Shown: one piece after another, positions 34,790-47,118 of the stretch | Layout of the letters: every line of letters starts with the position of its first letter | How positions within the stretch are numbered: position 1 is the first letter of the stretch | Source of the DNA: Rachycentron canadum | Lineage: Eukaryota; Chordata; Actinopteri; Carangiformes; Rachycentridae | NCBI GenBank assembly: GCA_038496675.1 | Contig: CM076653.1 | Span: forward strand, 11,625,668 to 11,689,667 | Direction: 5' to 3' | Length of the DNA: 64,000 nt | Program-made: the position numbers and the translations under genes | The notes under the pieces: model-generated | Databases searched by the model: none | Told to the model about the DNA's origin: nothing | Seen by the model: only the letters and a program-made list of their open reading frames with translations

Positions 34790-35495
34790 TGACTTGTCAC
34801 CCAATGCAACAGTGCAGCTCTGTCCACCACCTAAAGCTCCTACAATGAACACATGAGCATCAGAACTGGACCATGGAGCAATGAAGAAGGTGGTCGAGTC
34901 TGAGGGACCAGGTTTTCTTTTACGTCATGTGGATGGTAAGGTGTGTGTCTGTGTCTTACCTGGGGAAGACATGGCACCAGGATGCATTATGGGAAGAAGT
35001 GCAGCTGGTGGAGTCAGTGTGATGCTGTGGTCAATGTCCTGCTGGGAAACCTTGGGTCCATTCATGTGGATGTTCCTTTGACTCGTCCCACCTCCCTAAA
35101 CATGGTTCAGACCAAGTCCCCCCCTTCATGGAAACAGTCTTCCCTAATGGCAGTGGCCTCTTTCAGCAGGATAATGCTCCCTGTCACTGCAACAATGGTT
35201 CAGGAGCTTTGAGGAACAACAACCAGTTCAAGGTGTTGACTTGGCTCCAAATCCCCCAGATCTCAGTCCAGTCCAGCATCTGTGGGATGAGCTGGACCAA
35301 CAAGTCTGATCCATGGAGGCTCCACCTCACAACTTCAGGACTTAAAGGATCTGCTGCTAAGGTCTGGGTCCAGATACCACAGCTCAGCTGGTCTAGAGGA
35401 GTCCAGGCCTCCAGGGTCAGGGCTGCTTTGGCAGCAACATGTGGACTTGCACAGTAATAGGCAGGTGGTCATAATGTTATGGGTGATTGGGATAT
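34790..35495 (+). mobile_element. Degraded Tc1/mariner-family transposon, 3' part of transposase
   Basis: Broken reading frames (34881-35081, 34943-35212, 35128-35457) together read as the DDE half of a Tc1-like transposase. Seen are LLRHVDGKV, LPGEDMAPG, VMLW, the second-Asp motif FQQDNAPCH (around 35163-35189), a decayed SPDLNPIEHLWD region (about 35250-35290) and a C-terminal RVRAALAA-type end. At least two frameshifts separate the pieces, and the N-terminal DNA-binding half is missing. The 3' flank GCAGGTGGTCATAATGTTAT looks like the inverted-repeat end of fish Tc1-like elements. It cannot be active. Confidence 0.8.
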
Positions 35496-35874
35496 TACTA
35501 TTATTGTATACAATCAACTGTTACCACACACACATACACCCTGAAATCTCACCTTATGGTCAAAATGTCCTCTATTTTCTGTTTGTCAACGGGAAAAAAA
35601 ATGCTACTCTGTCTCTGAGACACTGGGGGGGATTCAGTCAAGGGTCACGGACCCACCATGAACCTGTCTGAACCACAGACCCACAAATCAGAAACCGTCC
35701 AGACTCCCAACAGAGTCTTGAGGTTGATGTTTACTGTCAGTTTAACACAAACGTATTCAAAACAGGATCTGCAGCCAAGCAGCCAATAGGCACTTCCTGT
35801 CTGCAGCTAACTGAGCCACATAGTTTGCATAAAAGAGATCAGACGTAGCCCAAGTTGCCTCACATGCAAATAAA

Positions 35875-36358
35875 ATGGTGACGGAGCAGCTGGAGGCGTT
35901 CGGTCGTCTCATTCCGCATCAGGTCGATTTGTTTGTTTGTTATTTTGCGATTAAAAAACCAAAATCCATGAAGTCTACGTTGACAGAGCTTCAACGTACC
36001 TGCGTCACATCAGCATCTCAGGACATGATGCACAGAGACAGTTTTAACTGTATGAAGACAACAGTTGTGTCCTCAGATAGAAGAATGACGATGATGATGA
36101 AAGGGAGGAGGAAGAGGAGAAAAGAGGTAAGAAATTAATCAATTCAATAAAAACTGGTTTGCTTTTGAAATACAGATTATTTCAGATTAGTATGTAAATA
36201 AAGAGCTCACTGACACGTTTCCTGTGTTTCACGGTGACAGAAACTAGAAACCGATCATTCGTCCGCTCATCGCTCACAGTTTTTTTCTCTGTGTTTATCT
36301 CCGTTGCTCGTGTTTTCAGGCTGAAGCTGGATGTTCGGCTCCGCGGCAGTCGGCCTGA
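35875..36358 (+). CDS. Candidate two-exon small gene, unrecognised
   Basis: I do not recognise this protein. An ATG in good context (AAAATGG) opens 84 codons to a consensus donor GAG|GTAAGA (GT at 36127-36128). An acceptor with a strong pyrimidine tract follows (GTGTTTTCAG, AG at 36318-36319), and both sides are phase 0. The second exon adds AEAGCSAPRQSA and a TGA at 36356-36358, for 96 aa in all, basic near the junction (RMTMMMKGRRKRRKE). No known domain, signal peptide or membrane segment is seen. The 191-nt intron is short. Chance, or part of a repeat, remains more likely than a real gene. Confidence 0.15.
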
Positions 36359-36425
36359 TGACACACAGCTCTGTCTGGCCTGTGGTTTCCTCTCAAGTGG
36401 TCAACAGACCCCCCCCACAGCAGAT

Positions 36426-36460
<35 letters not shown>

Positions 36461-36649
36461 GATACAGGGGACAAACAGACACATCAAGAGATACACAGAT
36501 CGATGCAAACACACACACACACACACACAGGATGAAAACATGCTGTTCAGGAACAAGCTAAATCGCATGTTCACACACATACACACACACTCCCACACGC
36601 ACACACACACAATTACATGTAGGCACAAACAGCTGTTTCCAACATGCTG

Positions 36650-36736
36650 AGGCGGTCTGGAAACCACTTCCTCTCAGAGGCTCAAACACATTTTATTCAT
36701 TTACTGTTCGCTCAAACAGGCAGGCAGAGCACTTTC

Positions 36737-36773
<37 letters not shown>

Positions 36774-37323
36774 CATGTGTGTGTGTGTGTGAGAGAGAGG
36801 GCGTAAAAGAAAGAGAGGGAGAGAGAGACACATGTTTTTTGCATGTTAGGTTGAAAGAGTGTTTTCAAGAGATGGAGTTCACCTGTGCACTTGTAAGTTT
36901 GAGGGAACTTTTAATGATGTGCTTGTGTGTGTTTATATGTGTGTGTGTGTGTGTGAGACAGAGAGAATGTGTGTGCGTGTCAGAGCGAATAGTTGCTGTG
37001 ATATTAATTGTAAAAAACATGATATGTGAGCGTTAGATTTTGATCTCCACACACACCGAGTCTGAGGTGTGACTGGGTTAATGTGTGTAATCACCCCAAA
37101 TACACACGCACACACAAAGATACACACTTCTTCGTGTCGTGGCTGGTGGCCAGAGTCCGCTGGGCTCTGATTGGCCAGCGCTCTGTAAATATTTAGAGGA
37201 AGCGGAAGGGTCCACGGTCCAGGCTGTCGCCACGGGAGACGGATCGCCTCTCATCCCGCAGCCCCTCCCCAAACACACACACACACACACAAACCCATAC
37301 ACACACACACACACACACAAACC

Positions 37324-37358
<35 letters not shown>

Positions 37359-37436
37359 CCATACACACACACACACACACATCTCCGGTCTCGGATCTAT
37401 AGCTATGGCCACCGGGTTGGATGGATCAATCACAAA

Positions 37437-37482
<46 letters not shown>

Positions 37483-38350
37483 GCAGGGTAGATATTGGAC
37501 AAGGTGTTGATATGCCCCCCCACCCTTTCTTTTCAACCTCTGAATGACCTTTCACCTCATCTCTAAGCCGCTCTGGCCAATCAGGGGTCACCTCTCCTTC
37601 CCTCAACCTCACCCGTCCAGAACACATAAGTACCAGTTTATTTATTGTGCAAATACACACGTTGTGTTCCTCGTGTTAACAGATCGCACAATGGAGGATC
37701 ATATTTCGCTGTGTTTTGCATCTAATTTTCACAGACTGCAAACACGTGCAGAGGCTGAAAGACCTCGCATTTCCCATTGATACATTTACTGAACTGAACA
37801 TTTAATTAAAAGGACTCAGTTGTTTCAGTGCGACAGGTTGGTAAGACTGAGTCCTGACCTTCTTCTGTGGTGATATCCATAAGAAGAATATATTTGTGGT
37901 TTTAACCACAAATTGAATATTTTTACTGAATATACCATGTTACATTTTTTCACAATCACATTTAGAAAATTACGTTTTTTACTATAAAACACAAATATGC
38001 TCAATGGAGCATTTGAAAGTTTCAATTTTTGTGTTGTTAGTTGTAGGCACAAGTTGCAAAGGCATCAACATCAGACAACAGATTGTCTGAAAGCAGCCGT
38101 GTGGGCATCAAAAACCATCTGAGTGTAGTTTTACATCTCCTCCTTCAGGCTTCTCTCTGGAGCTCTAGTAACAACAGGTCAGTCAGCCAAGGGTAAACAC
38201 TCAGGGAAACCAAATCCTCCAGTGTTGGATGGTTGGTCCAGGTGGGCTGGGCTTACAGACAGCGCTGAGGACAGTGACTGCTTTATTGTGACATCACAAA
38301 GGTTCTGAATACAGGCTGCAAGCATTTCTCTGTGGACTGAGGCCTTTGAT
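36650..38350. other. Microsatellite-rich stretch with a GC-rich patch
   Basis: 37130-37265 is GC-richer than its surroundings and has a CCAAT-type CTGATTGGCCAG and a GTAAATATTTAG. 37380-37440 has GGATCAATCAC. No gene seen. Confidence 0.45.
37270..37478. repeat. Compound CA repeat with AAACCCATA spacers
   Basis: Three blocks of (CA)n separated by the same spacer AAACCCATACAC at about 37290, 37319 and 37355, then a pure CA tract 37439-37478. The repeated spacer shows duplication of a larger unit. Confidence 0.85.
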
Positions 38351-38410
38351 AGTTTCACTGTATTAATATAGAACCTAGACCTGCTTTATAATCAAAGACC
38401 ACATGGAGGT

Positions 38411-38650
38411 CTACCTTTAGACTGTATGGACCTATAACATCTACCTTTAGACTGTATGGACCTTTAACATCTACCTTTAGACCGTATGGACCTTTAACAT
38501 CTACCTTTAGACCGTATGGACCTTTAACATCTACCTTTAGACTGTATGGACCTTTAACATCTACCTTCAGACCGTATGGACCTTTAACATCTACCTTTAG
38601 ACTGTATGGACCTTTAACATCTACCTTTAGACTGTATGGACCTTTAAAAA
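38411..38650. repeat. 30-bp minisatellite, eight units
   Basis: Eight tandem units of exactly 30 bp with few differences (CTACCTTTAGACTGTATGGA followed by CCTTTAACAT). Because 30 is a multiple of three, the minus strand reads through as a ten-residue repeat KGPYSLKVDV/KGPYGLKVDV in a 104-aa open frame (38669-38355). No flanking coding signal, so the frame is most likely a by-product. Confidence 0.9.
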
Positions 38651-38699
38651 GCACAGTACTTCTACACACAGTTCTGAGGTTCTCATATGGTAATTGTGT

Positions 38700-39003
38700 T
38701 AATTATCCCATATAACAGGTCACACAATAGTGATTCACAATTTATCTATACATCTGTGAACACACTGCAGACACCACCCTGATCACTACAGACGAAACTG
38801 GGTACAGTCTGGATGCTGTGAACTTTGAACTTTAATCTACAGGTTGTTGGTTTTCGTCATTTGAGAAACTGAAACATGAACTAAAGCTAAATAAGTAGAG
38901 AGGCAACACACACACACACACACACACACACACATCTAGACCATTACCTTTCTACCTTCCGCTGTAATCTGCCTCTGTCTCATCAGCCATACATCTTCTG
39001 ATA

Positions 39004-39048
<45 letters not shown>

Positions 39049-41190
39049 CGTGCTTCCATTACTGCTTCATCATGTTGACCCCACATCAACCCCCCCAGCA
39101 TCAGCTCTGACCCCAGTCTACCCTTCCTCCACGCCATCCCTCTTTCCTCCCCTCCTCCTCACCTCCCTCTCTCCACCCTCACCTTTGCCTCTCCACCACA
39201 TCTCCCAGTCCTCTTTTTCTCCACCCCTCCTTCCACCCTCTTTCAACACCCCCCTCTTTCTCCCCCTACCCCACCTCTTTATCACTTTAATATTCCCTCC
39301 TTTTTTCCATCTCCCCTCCCTCTGCATGAAGCAGCCATTGTGTGAGGGGCTGAGGGAAACTGGGCGGCAGAGAATCAAAGGTGAGACCAGGATGAATGAG
39401 TGAAGAAAGAAAGGAGAGAAGGAGGGAACATGGACAAATAACAGCACTGTTTAATGATATTTAATGCTGAAAATATGTCTTTTTATTTTAACATATTATT
39501 CCTCAAATGCCTGTTTCTGTAGATTCATAAAATATAAAATTTTACCTGTAAACCTTTCACATTAAAACTGAAATAAGATGTTGTTATTTATTATTTCTTT
39601 CATATACATAAATATCTTAATAAGTCCTAAATGATGCAAAGAATTATATAGTTATTATTCAATATAGTTATTAATTAGATATATTTACATTTACATTACA
39701 TTATGTTTTATGTGTTTAATTAAAGAACAAAGCAAACCAATTTCAATTTGTGTGTTTTTTCTGCATAATTAATAGAATTAATGTAATAATACTGAATAAA
39801 GTGTAAATTTTATATATGAATGTTAAATATCCATTTTTGAGTATCAATGTTTCTATCTTTCTTAAATCTTATTAATTTATTTCTTCTTTGGTTAATTTTA
39901 ATTCTAATTAAATCAACTATTTTCAGTTTAATCCAAGTGATCCAGTGACTTTATCAGGCGCCGTTCATCCAGTCATCGTCCTGCGATGAGCGAAGTCCCT
40001 GTATGAAGTCAAACCTGCCCGTTCGTTCCCATCTCTGGGAATCTCACCTCATTTTTTATGAGCCTGTCAGGGGCATTCCTGGCTGCTGTTCACCCAGTTT
40101 AACACAATGTTAATTACAGACACAGAAAAGGACAGAAAGAGAGAGAGGGAGAGAGAAGTAGAAGGGGGGGAGAAAAGAAGGGGGAAGTAAAAGGGCGGGG
40201 AGGAGAAGAGTGAGTCTAATAGCTCCTATTAGCACATACCTTCAAAGAGAGACATGTTTTACAGACTCATCGTAAGTAAAGAGGAGGAGAAAGGAGGCAA
40301 ACAGGAATATTCAAATCTGACTGTGCTCAGTTTTATTTATTATTATTCTTCACCTCTCAGAAAAGAGGAGCAACCACTCAATTCTTTTCTGACGAAAACC
40401 AAATGTTCTGTTTTCATTTCATTTTCTTTGGCTTGTGAATTTGTTTTGAAACATTAAAAAAAGTCTTGTTCAACCTTAGGATTCTCATTTTCTGAGCTGA
40501 TTTCAGTTTCAATTCTAATCTGGCTCCTTAATGCAAAAACAAACTCAAATGAGGAGGGGGGGGGGGGGGCAGAGGGTGAGAAGACAGGATATAATGGTGA
40601 GAAGAGGCAGCTGAGAGGAGAGGAGGGGCAGGGTTTGTTTGCTGGGTTATCTGTCACATGGGGTTAAACACTAAAAATGCAACTGCTGTTGTTCTTGGAC
40701 CCTCACATGACCTCCTCTGTGCTGTTTGAGCACACACTCTGAAAAGTTAAAGGGCCAAGTCGAACTAACGTGTTGGTTCACGAATAATAAAAGACAAATG
40801 ATGAGAGCTAAGCTAACTGGTTCGCCTGCGCAGTCAGTTTGTGAATCTAAGGTGCTCGGACCCTCAGTTTAGATCTTGTTGAACGACAAAGCCAAACCCA
40901 TAATGCTCCTGTTGAGAAAATCAATCGAGACAAATGCAGTGAGATTCAGCTGACAGGAGGTGAAAAGGTGAAGGAGCAGGGTGCAGACACCTCACAAGCC
41001 TCTGCCGTCACCTGACTGACGGGCAAACTCATTCAGGAAAAACTGACCTGCAGGTATTATTAATTAACTTTTTATTTTAAATTATTAATTAATATTAATT
41101 GTATCATTGGTCAGTGTAGACTAATCAGCACACAGTTTATGGCCTTGTCTTTAGTTTCTATTTATTTTAATATCATGTTATTTAGTAACT
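38700..41190. other. Non-coding stretch
   Basis: CA tracts 38907-38933 and 39005-39044, a CT/CC-rich segment 39120-39330, strongly AT-rich 39440-39930, then purine-rich 40120-40210. No gene seen. Confidence 0.6.
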
Positions 41191-41194
41191 GGAG

Positions 41195-41525
41195 AGAATT
41201 TAGCCTTTTACCCTTTGAGGCTTTTCTGTTATTTCATAGCTTTGTGTTTTTCTTTATATATATATATAAAAAAATCAGCTCCAAAGCCTCTAATGCTCTA
41301 AATATCTTATTGTCCATGTCTCTCTGACTTTATTCTGTCACTACAATAAACTCAGAGCAACTTCTCCTCACTCTGAGATCAGAAAAATACAGGATTGATC
41401 CCATTGACTTTGGCTACAAGCAGCTGACAGCTAGGCCTCTGAAGGAGACACTCTGATTGGCTGTGACATCACCCACTGGAGCCAATAGGAGTGTCCCATG
41501 TAGAGACGTGACTCTAGACGTCACT
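41195..41525 (+). repeat. Family R2, copy 2 with internal deletion
   Basis: The 5' edge (GGCTTTTCTGTTATTTCATA) is joined through a (TA)n/A-rich junction (41256-41272) directly to the 3' half starting ATCAGCTCCAAAGCC. Compared with copy 3, about 280 bp are missing. The end GTGACTCTAGACGTC is intact. Confidence 0.85.
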
Positions 41526-41529
41526 AACA

Positions 41530-43199
41530 AATAAGTAGGGGTCACACAGGACAAATTGTTAGAAAGAGCTGATTCTCTCGTTCAAGGAGAAAACAGCTCA
41601 AACCATCGTGGAGCAATGAGGCTCGAGACGTTTGTGAGCAGTCGAACACAGACATGTGTCTTATATGTGTTTGTCAAATTAGTTGTAATTTGGTTTGTGG
41701 AGCTGAAAAGTGTCAAAAAGGACCAAGTATAACGAAGCTTCATGTGCCTGAGTCAAACCCCCACTCATCAGTGTTAGTTACCCAACAGAGTTTTAGTTAC
41801 TCAGTAACTCGCAGCCTGACTTATCAAACACCTTCTTGAGGATCCTATCAACACCAGTAGCGTGCTAACACTAACTACTTCCCCTCTGCCTTCCTCTTCC
41901 TCCTCCTGTCTTGTCATCAGGTGAACCCCCACCCCACCCCACCTCCATCTCCTCCTCCGTCTCTTCCCCTGCTCCATTTCCCAGCAGACAGTCCTTATCT
42001 GACCTCTGACCTGTGATGAGCACAGATAGCAGAGACAGTCCACACTCTCTCACTTTAAAAACAACAAATCACCTCTTAGTAGCTCTGGAGCCTCGGGTGA
42101 TAGCTCACCGTGTTCATGTTTGTGTTGGTGTGTTAAGCTAACAGTTAGTGTGTTTTGAAGTGGTTCACTGCTTCAACTGAAGCCAATTATTTTTCTAGAG
42201 AGGAAGTTGATTTGAAATTAAGACGAATGTTTGGGTGTTTTAAGTTGAAAGAACACTTTTGTTCGGTGTCTGACGAGGAAAAGAGAAGTTGAGCTAACTC
42301 ATGTTAGCATCACCCACAGCAGAATTTCCTTATGCAGAAAGTTTGTCTGTATCATAAAATAAATGGTGGACTACTGCTGCTGGTATCACAATAAAACTAC
42401 AATAAAATCTTGTTTTCTTCTGGCCCATAAACAGCATGATAGTCAGATGTCACATCTGGGCCAATTCTGCACACACTGGAGCATATCTGCCAGATGTGGG
42501 CCAGACTCGGGACGAAAATCCAGGCATATGATGTTTTATTTTTGCACCTTGTCATATTAACAAAGACAAAACGCTAGAATTTAGCATTGAAGTTTTGCTA
42601 CAGACTCTAAACACTATGAAACAATTTCATTTGAAATTGCACCAGAATAATATGATCCTCCAATAAATTCTAGCCATGACTGGATTTAAAGCTTTTTTAC
42701 TCAACAGAAACCAAATGAAATAGAAAACAAGAAACCAAGAAACTACTGACTAATCGTATACGACAATAATCTGATTGTGATTATATGCCAAGAGTCATAA
42801 AATTTCACAGATTTCACTCTCAGTTTTCTCCTTGTTTGAAACCTAAACTGTTGCAAGTTGAGGAAACAGTTCAAATAAACACTTTTAACAAGTTGATTTG
42901 CAGTGAGTAGCAGAATTGCCTCGACATGTTGGCAGATTTTCACTTTTGTTGGCAGAAAATAAGATTTTTTTATGAGTCATTACAAGAGTCAATGACTTGT
43001 TACGGCAGATTTTTTTTTTTCTGTGGCAGTGTTTCCTAACCAGAGAGGACGGGTGTGTGTCTCCACATTTGTGTGTGTGCGAGGGATGTATTTTGTAATG
43101 GTCTGATGTGACTGAGCTCTGAGTGTGAAGCAACACTAGAGGTTAAAAGGGTGGAGAGAGAAAGAGAGAGAGAGGTAGTATGTGTGTCTGTGTTTGCTA

Positions 43200-43231
<32 letters not shown>

Positions 43232-43286
43232 TCCTCTGTAATTTGTCCAGGCCTTGCATAGAGCCTGTAATTACACTCTTGGCATG

Positions 43287-43318
<32 letters not shown>

Positions 43319-43494
43319 CACACACACACAACACGGCCACAGGATGTGTCTCATGATAGTCCATGTGAAAGAGATGAGTGCAAAACACAAATACCACACA
43401 CTGCACAAAGCAAAAGTGACACACAAACACACACAGGTAACCAGGTATCACTGTCTCATTTCCCTGCGTGATAAAGAAAAATGGCAGCTCTTGC

Positions 43495-43541
<47 letters not shown>

Positions 43542-44370
43542 TCACAGAGGTGAATAATTGCTGTGGTGGACATACTGACACAGAGGACCGACTGTCTTAC
43601 TGCTGGTTAATATTTAGTTAAAGCTGCTGCTCACATGATCAGAAACACACAGTGGGAGACAAGACTGATGTAGTTACAACAGCTGACACAGTGAGAGAAG
43701 AAGAAAGAGAAAAATGAAATAGAAACCTGATTAAAATAGGAGCAAACAAAGGCTTGAGGTAGAGACGCAGGAATGATAAACATTTCTGTGTCTCTCTGTG
43801 TGTGTGTGTTAGCTAATCTCTACCTGTTGATTCTCCAGAAAGCAGTCAACCTAAGACAAACAGGTGTGTTGAACTGGCTCCACACAAAAACATTCCTATT
43901 TTATGACATTTACTCATGCAGGCTGCACAGTCACCAGTCACACGTGTATATTCAGCCATTAAAAACATGTCAGCGTACTGTATCGAATTTCAGCTGGAGT
44001 CCAGCTGAAATGAATAATAATTACAATAATACACAAAATGTTGAGAACGGCTATTAAGAACAGGAAGCGTTATAGGCTGAACAACTGGATGACTCAAATA
44101 CGGTTTCCTAACATGAGAAACCACCCAAATGAACAGGTATAATATATATTTAAACCTGGTTGACCCCTCTTCCACTGTAGAGTTTGCTGTTCAGTTCTGA
44201 CTGAGGACACACAACTGTCTTACAGAGCACACCCACAGATGTAAAGGAGGGAAAGTGAGCTTTTTTACTCAACAGAAACTGAAACAGAGCCACTGAGCAA
44301 ACTGTCACGTTCTCATCTCCGGGCTGTTGCAACAGTATCAGAGTCGCCATGAGATGCTTCGATCAGCGGC
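41530..44370. other. Non-coding stretch
   Basis: Unique sequence apart from the R3 fragment (42420-42530) and CA/TG tracts at 43200-43230, 43286-43330 and 43497-43540. No gene seen. Confidence 0.6.
42420..42530 (+). repeat. GGCCCA-rich dispersed repeat R3, copy 3 (fragment)
   Basis: TGGCCCATAAACAGCATGAT AGTCAGATG and GATGTGGGCCAGACTCGGG match copy 1. Confidence 0.65.
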
Positions 44371-44376
44371 TGTGTG

Positions 44377-44530
44377 TTTTAAAAGTTACTGAGGGACATT
44401 ACACCAGGCAAAGGGGTGAGAATTAGCAGGTTCCCCCCAATATGTGTTTACGTCCACGCTGATCAATGCCAGAGCCGATAAATACTTGTGTCTACTGCGG
44501 ACTCATTTGACCCGTGGACGCCGATATTCA
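44377..44530 (-). repeat. Family R4, reverse-orientation copy
   Basis: On the plus strand: TTTACGTCCACGCTGATCAA, then GAGCCGATAAATACTTG and GGACTCATTTGACCCGTGGA. This is the reverse complement order of the 21905 and 63495 copies. Confidence 0.45.
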
Positions 44531-44539
44531 CTGGTGTCT

Positions 44540-45375
44540 CACTCTCATTGAGCCTCAGCATGTGTCTTCATCACTGCGAACACACACACTGTAGTTTGTT
44601 TTGATTTAATCTCACACACACACGGTCCTGCTGCAAATGTGTATCAATCCACCACTGGAAATAGTCCCCAGCTTTTAGCTTTGATAAAAATCTAGATATT
44701 TTTATCTTAAGCGATAAGGCTTGATCCGTACCACAGTAACCCATGGCCCTTTGCTGCCTGTCATCCCCCCTCTCTCACCCCAACTTTCTGCTTTTGTTCT
44801 CACTGCAGCGATAAAAAAAAAAAACCTTTAAAAAAACAACACAACATATTTAAGTGTTGTACTGTCTTCAGGCCTGAGGTTTGCTGATGTTCGAGGTTTT
44901 GAAGCTCAATAGCTTCAACAGCTCATTAAAATCAGAAAAATTAAACAGCAACAGTTTGTTGTCGTACGTGCTGCTGTGCACTTTACAATACACAAAAGCT
45001 GTGAGTGTGTGTCCTGATGCAACCCCGGCTCTTTCTATCAACGCTGGGTTTAAACCCACAGGAAGCCCCACATACACCAAACCCTGCAATCATTAACCTG
45101 CGTCACAAACACACACACACACACACACACAACAACATGTACACAAATCCGTCTGCACATGCCAACACACGGATGGGTGCATGCACAAAAAATACACAGG
45201 TTTGCATGATGACAAACAGATAAACACAAACGTGACTGACTCATCGGTGCAGGTAACACGCACACACACACACACACACACACATGCACAAACAAACACA
45301 CTTCTGACAAAGCAAGAAAGAGATGCTACCAATCAAATCACCACAACCAGTCATCAGCTTGTCAACACACACACA

Positions 45376-45415
<40 letters not shown>

Positions 45416-45530
45416 TCTCAGCAGCCAGGCCCTGGAGACATGGAAGCTGCTAATGTCTCTGTTGAGGCCTGAGCAATCAATCACTGATAAAAACACACCA
45501 GCTTTATGGTCCAGGAACAAGGTAAGTATT

Positions 45531-45589
<59 letters not shown>

Positions 45590-45674
45590 TTGTTTGTAAA
45601 ATAGAAAGTATCGAGGCCAAGGGCTGGTCCTGCAACACCCTGATAAAATATGTCACCAGGTCACCATGAACCAT

Positions 45675-45735
<61 letters not shown>

Positions 45736-46040
45736 AACAAACGACAAAATCAGTTTCAGTCTCATAAACCATTCAGAGAGCCTGTTGAGCAAACCTAGCC
45801 ACCAGTGACCTTTGACCTTTTAGAAGAAACATGTGGTGGCCTGGTCACCACAGCCTTTTATAAAATATCAGTTCTCTGTCTTCTCAGGTCCGATCTCTGC
45901 ATGTCTGGGACAGACAAGGTCCACGATGGGACCAGACCCGATAATGAGACCTCAGATACAGAGACAACCACCACTGACAGCACCAACCAACAAGCATCAA
46001 TATGTGTCGACTATGTAGGTATTAGGTCTAATTAGCCGTC
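44540..46040. other. Non-coding stretch
   Basis: Apart from CA tracts, a plus-strand frame at 45805-46035 has an acidic, Thr-rich part (about 45900-46035) without a recognised domain. It lies next to the AGGTCA repeat and is probably not coding. Confidence 0.5.
45366..45731. repeat. Three long CA tracts
   Basis: CA tracts at 45366-45412, 45532-45587 and 45677-45731 separated by about 90-120 bp of unique sequence. Confidence 0.95.
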
Positions 46041-46056
46041 CACCACTTTCTGACTT

Positions 46057-46227
46057 AGGTCAAAGGTCAAGGTCATGGTGGCCTCACAAAATGTGGTCTT
46101 GTTCATGTGATTGTAATATCTCCATAACGCCTTCAGGGAATTTTTTTAAAAAATAGTACAAACCTTAACTTGGCCTCAAGGAAGAACAAGGTAGACTTTG
46201 GTATTCAAAGGTCAGAGGTCAAGGTGT
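46057..46227 (+). repeat. Dispersed repeat with clustered AGGTCA half-sites
   Basis: Degenerate monomers about 150 bp apart share AGGTCAAAGGTCAAGGTCA-type sequence followed by GACCTCACAAAA-type sequence, a pattern I know from common fish repeats. The first cluster has half-sites at 46057-46062, 46064-46069 and 46070-46075; the second at 46209-46214 and 46216-46221, followed by AGGTGT. Direct repeats spaced by one base (DR1) are nuclear-receptor type. The repeat probably extends over about 46040-46310. Confidence 0.5.
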
Positions 46228-46847
46228 GACCTCACAAAACCCCTCAAGAATTGTGACAAAATTGTACAGGGGTGTAATCTGAGTGACATACATCTCTGAG
46301 GCGGCGTTTCTAGTTCATCAGAAAGTCGAAAATTGTGTTCTCAGGTTTTTAAAATCTCGCCTAAAGTGAATTTGCGCCTGTTGGAGATTCAATTTGCATA
46401 AAACTGCAGAGTTTAAAAGTTCAGATCTGAGGCCTGTGGTAACAGAACAGGACCCAAACTACAGCCAGTGGAATCACATCAACTCAGGGCCTGAAATAAA
46501 GACCCACACCAGGGGGATGCATTGGTCAAAAGTCAGAGCAGTTAAAAAAACCAATAAATAAAAAAAAAAGGTACGTTTCATCAGTAATGAACTGGTGATT
46601 TCTGCCTCCTCTGCAAAACAACGGAGGAGAAAGAAAATGTATTTGCATCAAAAGGTTCATTTTAACCAGCAACATATCTTTTGACAGACAGAGAGTCTCT
46701 GTTAAATAAAACAGTTTGAATAGAGATTATATCTGATGGGAATCTAAACCCTTTCTTTAATGACCGAATCAGGGGTCACTGGTCTGTCTGTCAAAACTGA
46801 GCCACACACCAGCACCAAAGGGACCCACCAACAACCAATAACAAGGT

Positions 46848-46848
<1 letters not shown>

Positions 46849-46913
<65 letters not shown>

Positions 46914-46959
46914 GGGGGCGTGGGGTTGAAACAGCTGAGGGTACAAATTGATTCTAATT

Positions 46960-47037
<78 letters not shown>

Positions 47038-47118
47038 AACACACAGAGTGACCGAGAACACACACACACACAGACACACCCTGACCCTAACCTCCAACAC
47101 ACACACACACACACACGC
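46849..47118. repeat. Very long CA tracts
   Basis: CA 46849-46907 and 46961-47035 (75 bp, the longest uninterrupted tract in the window), with shorter tracts to 47118. Confidence 0.95.

Noticed and set aside
38411..38650. CRISPR-like regular 30-bp repeats
   Set aside because: The units are directly adjacent with no spacers, and the genome is vertebrate; it is a minisatellite.
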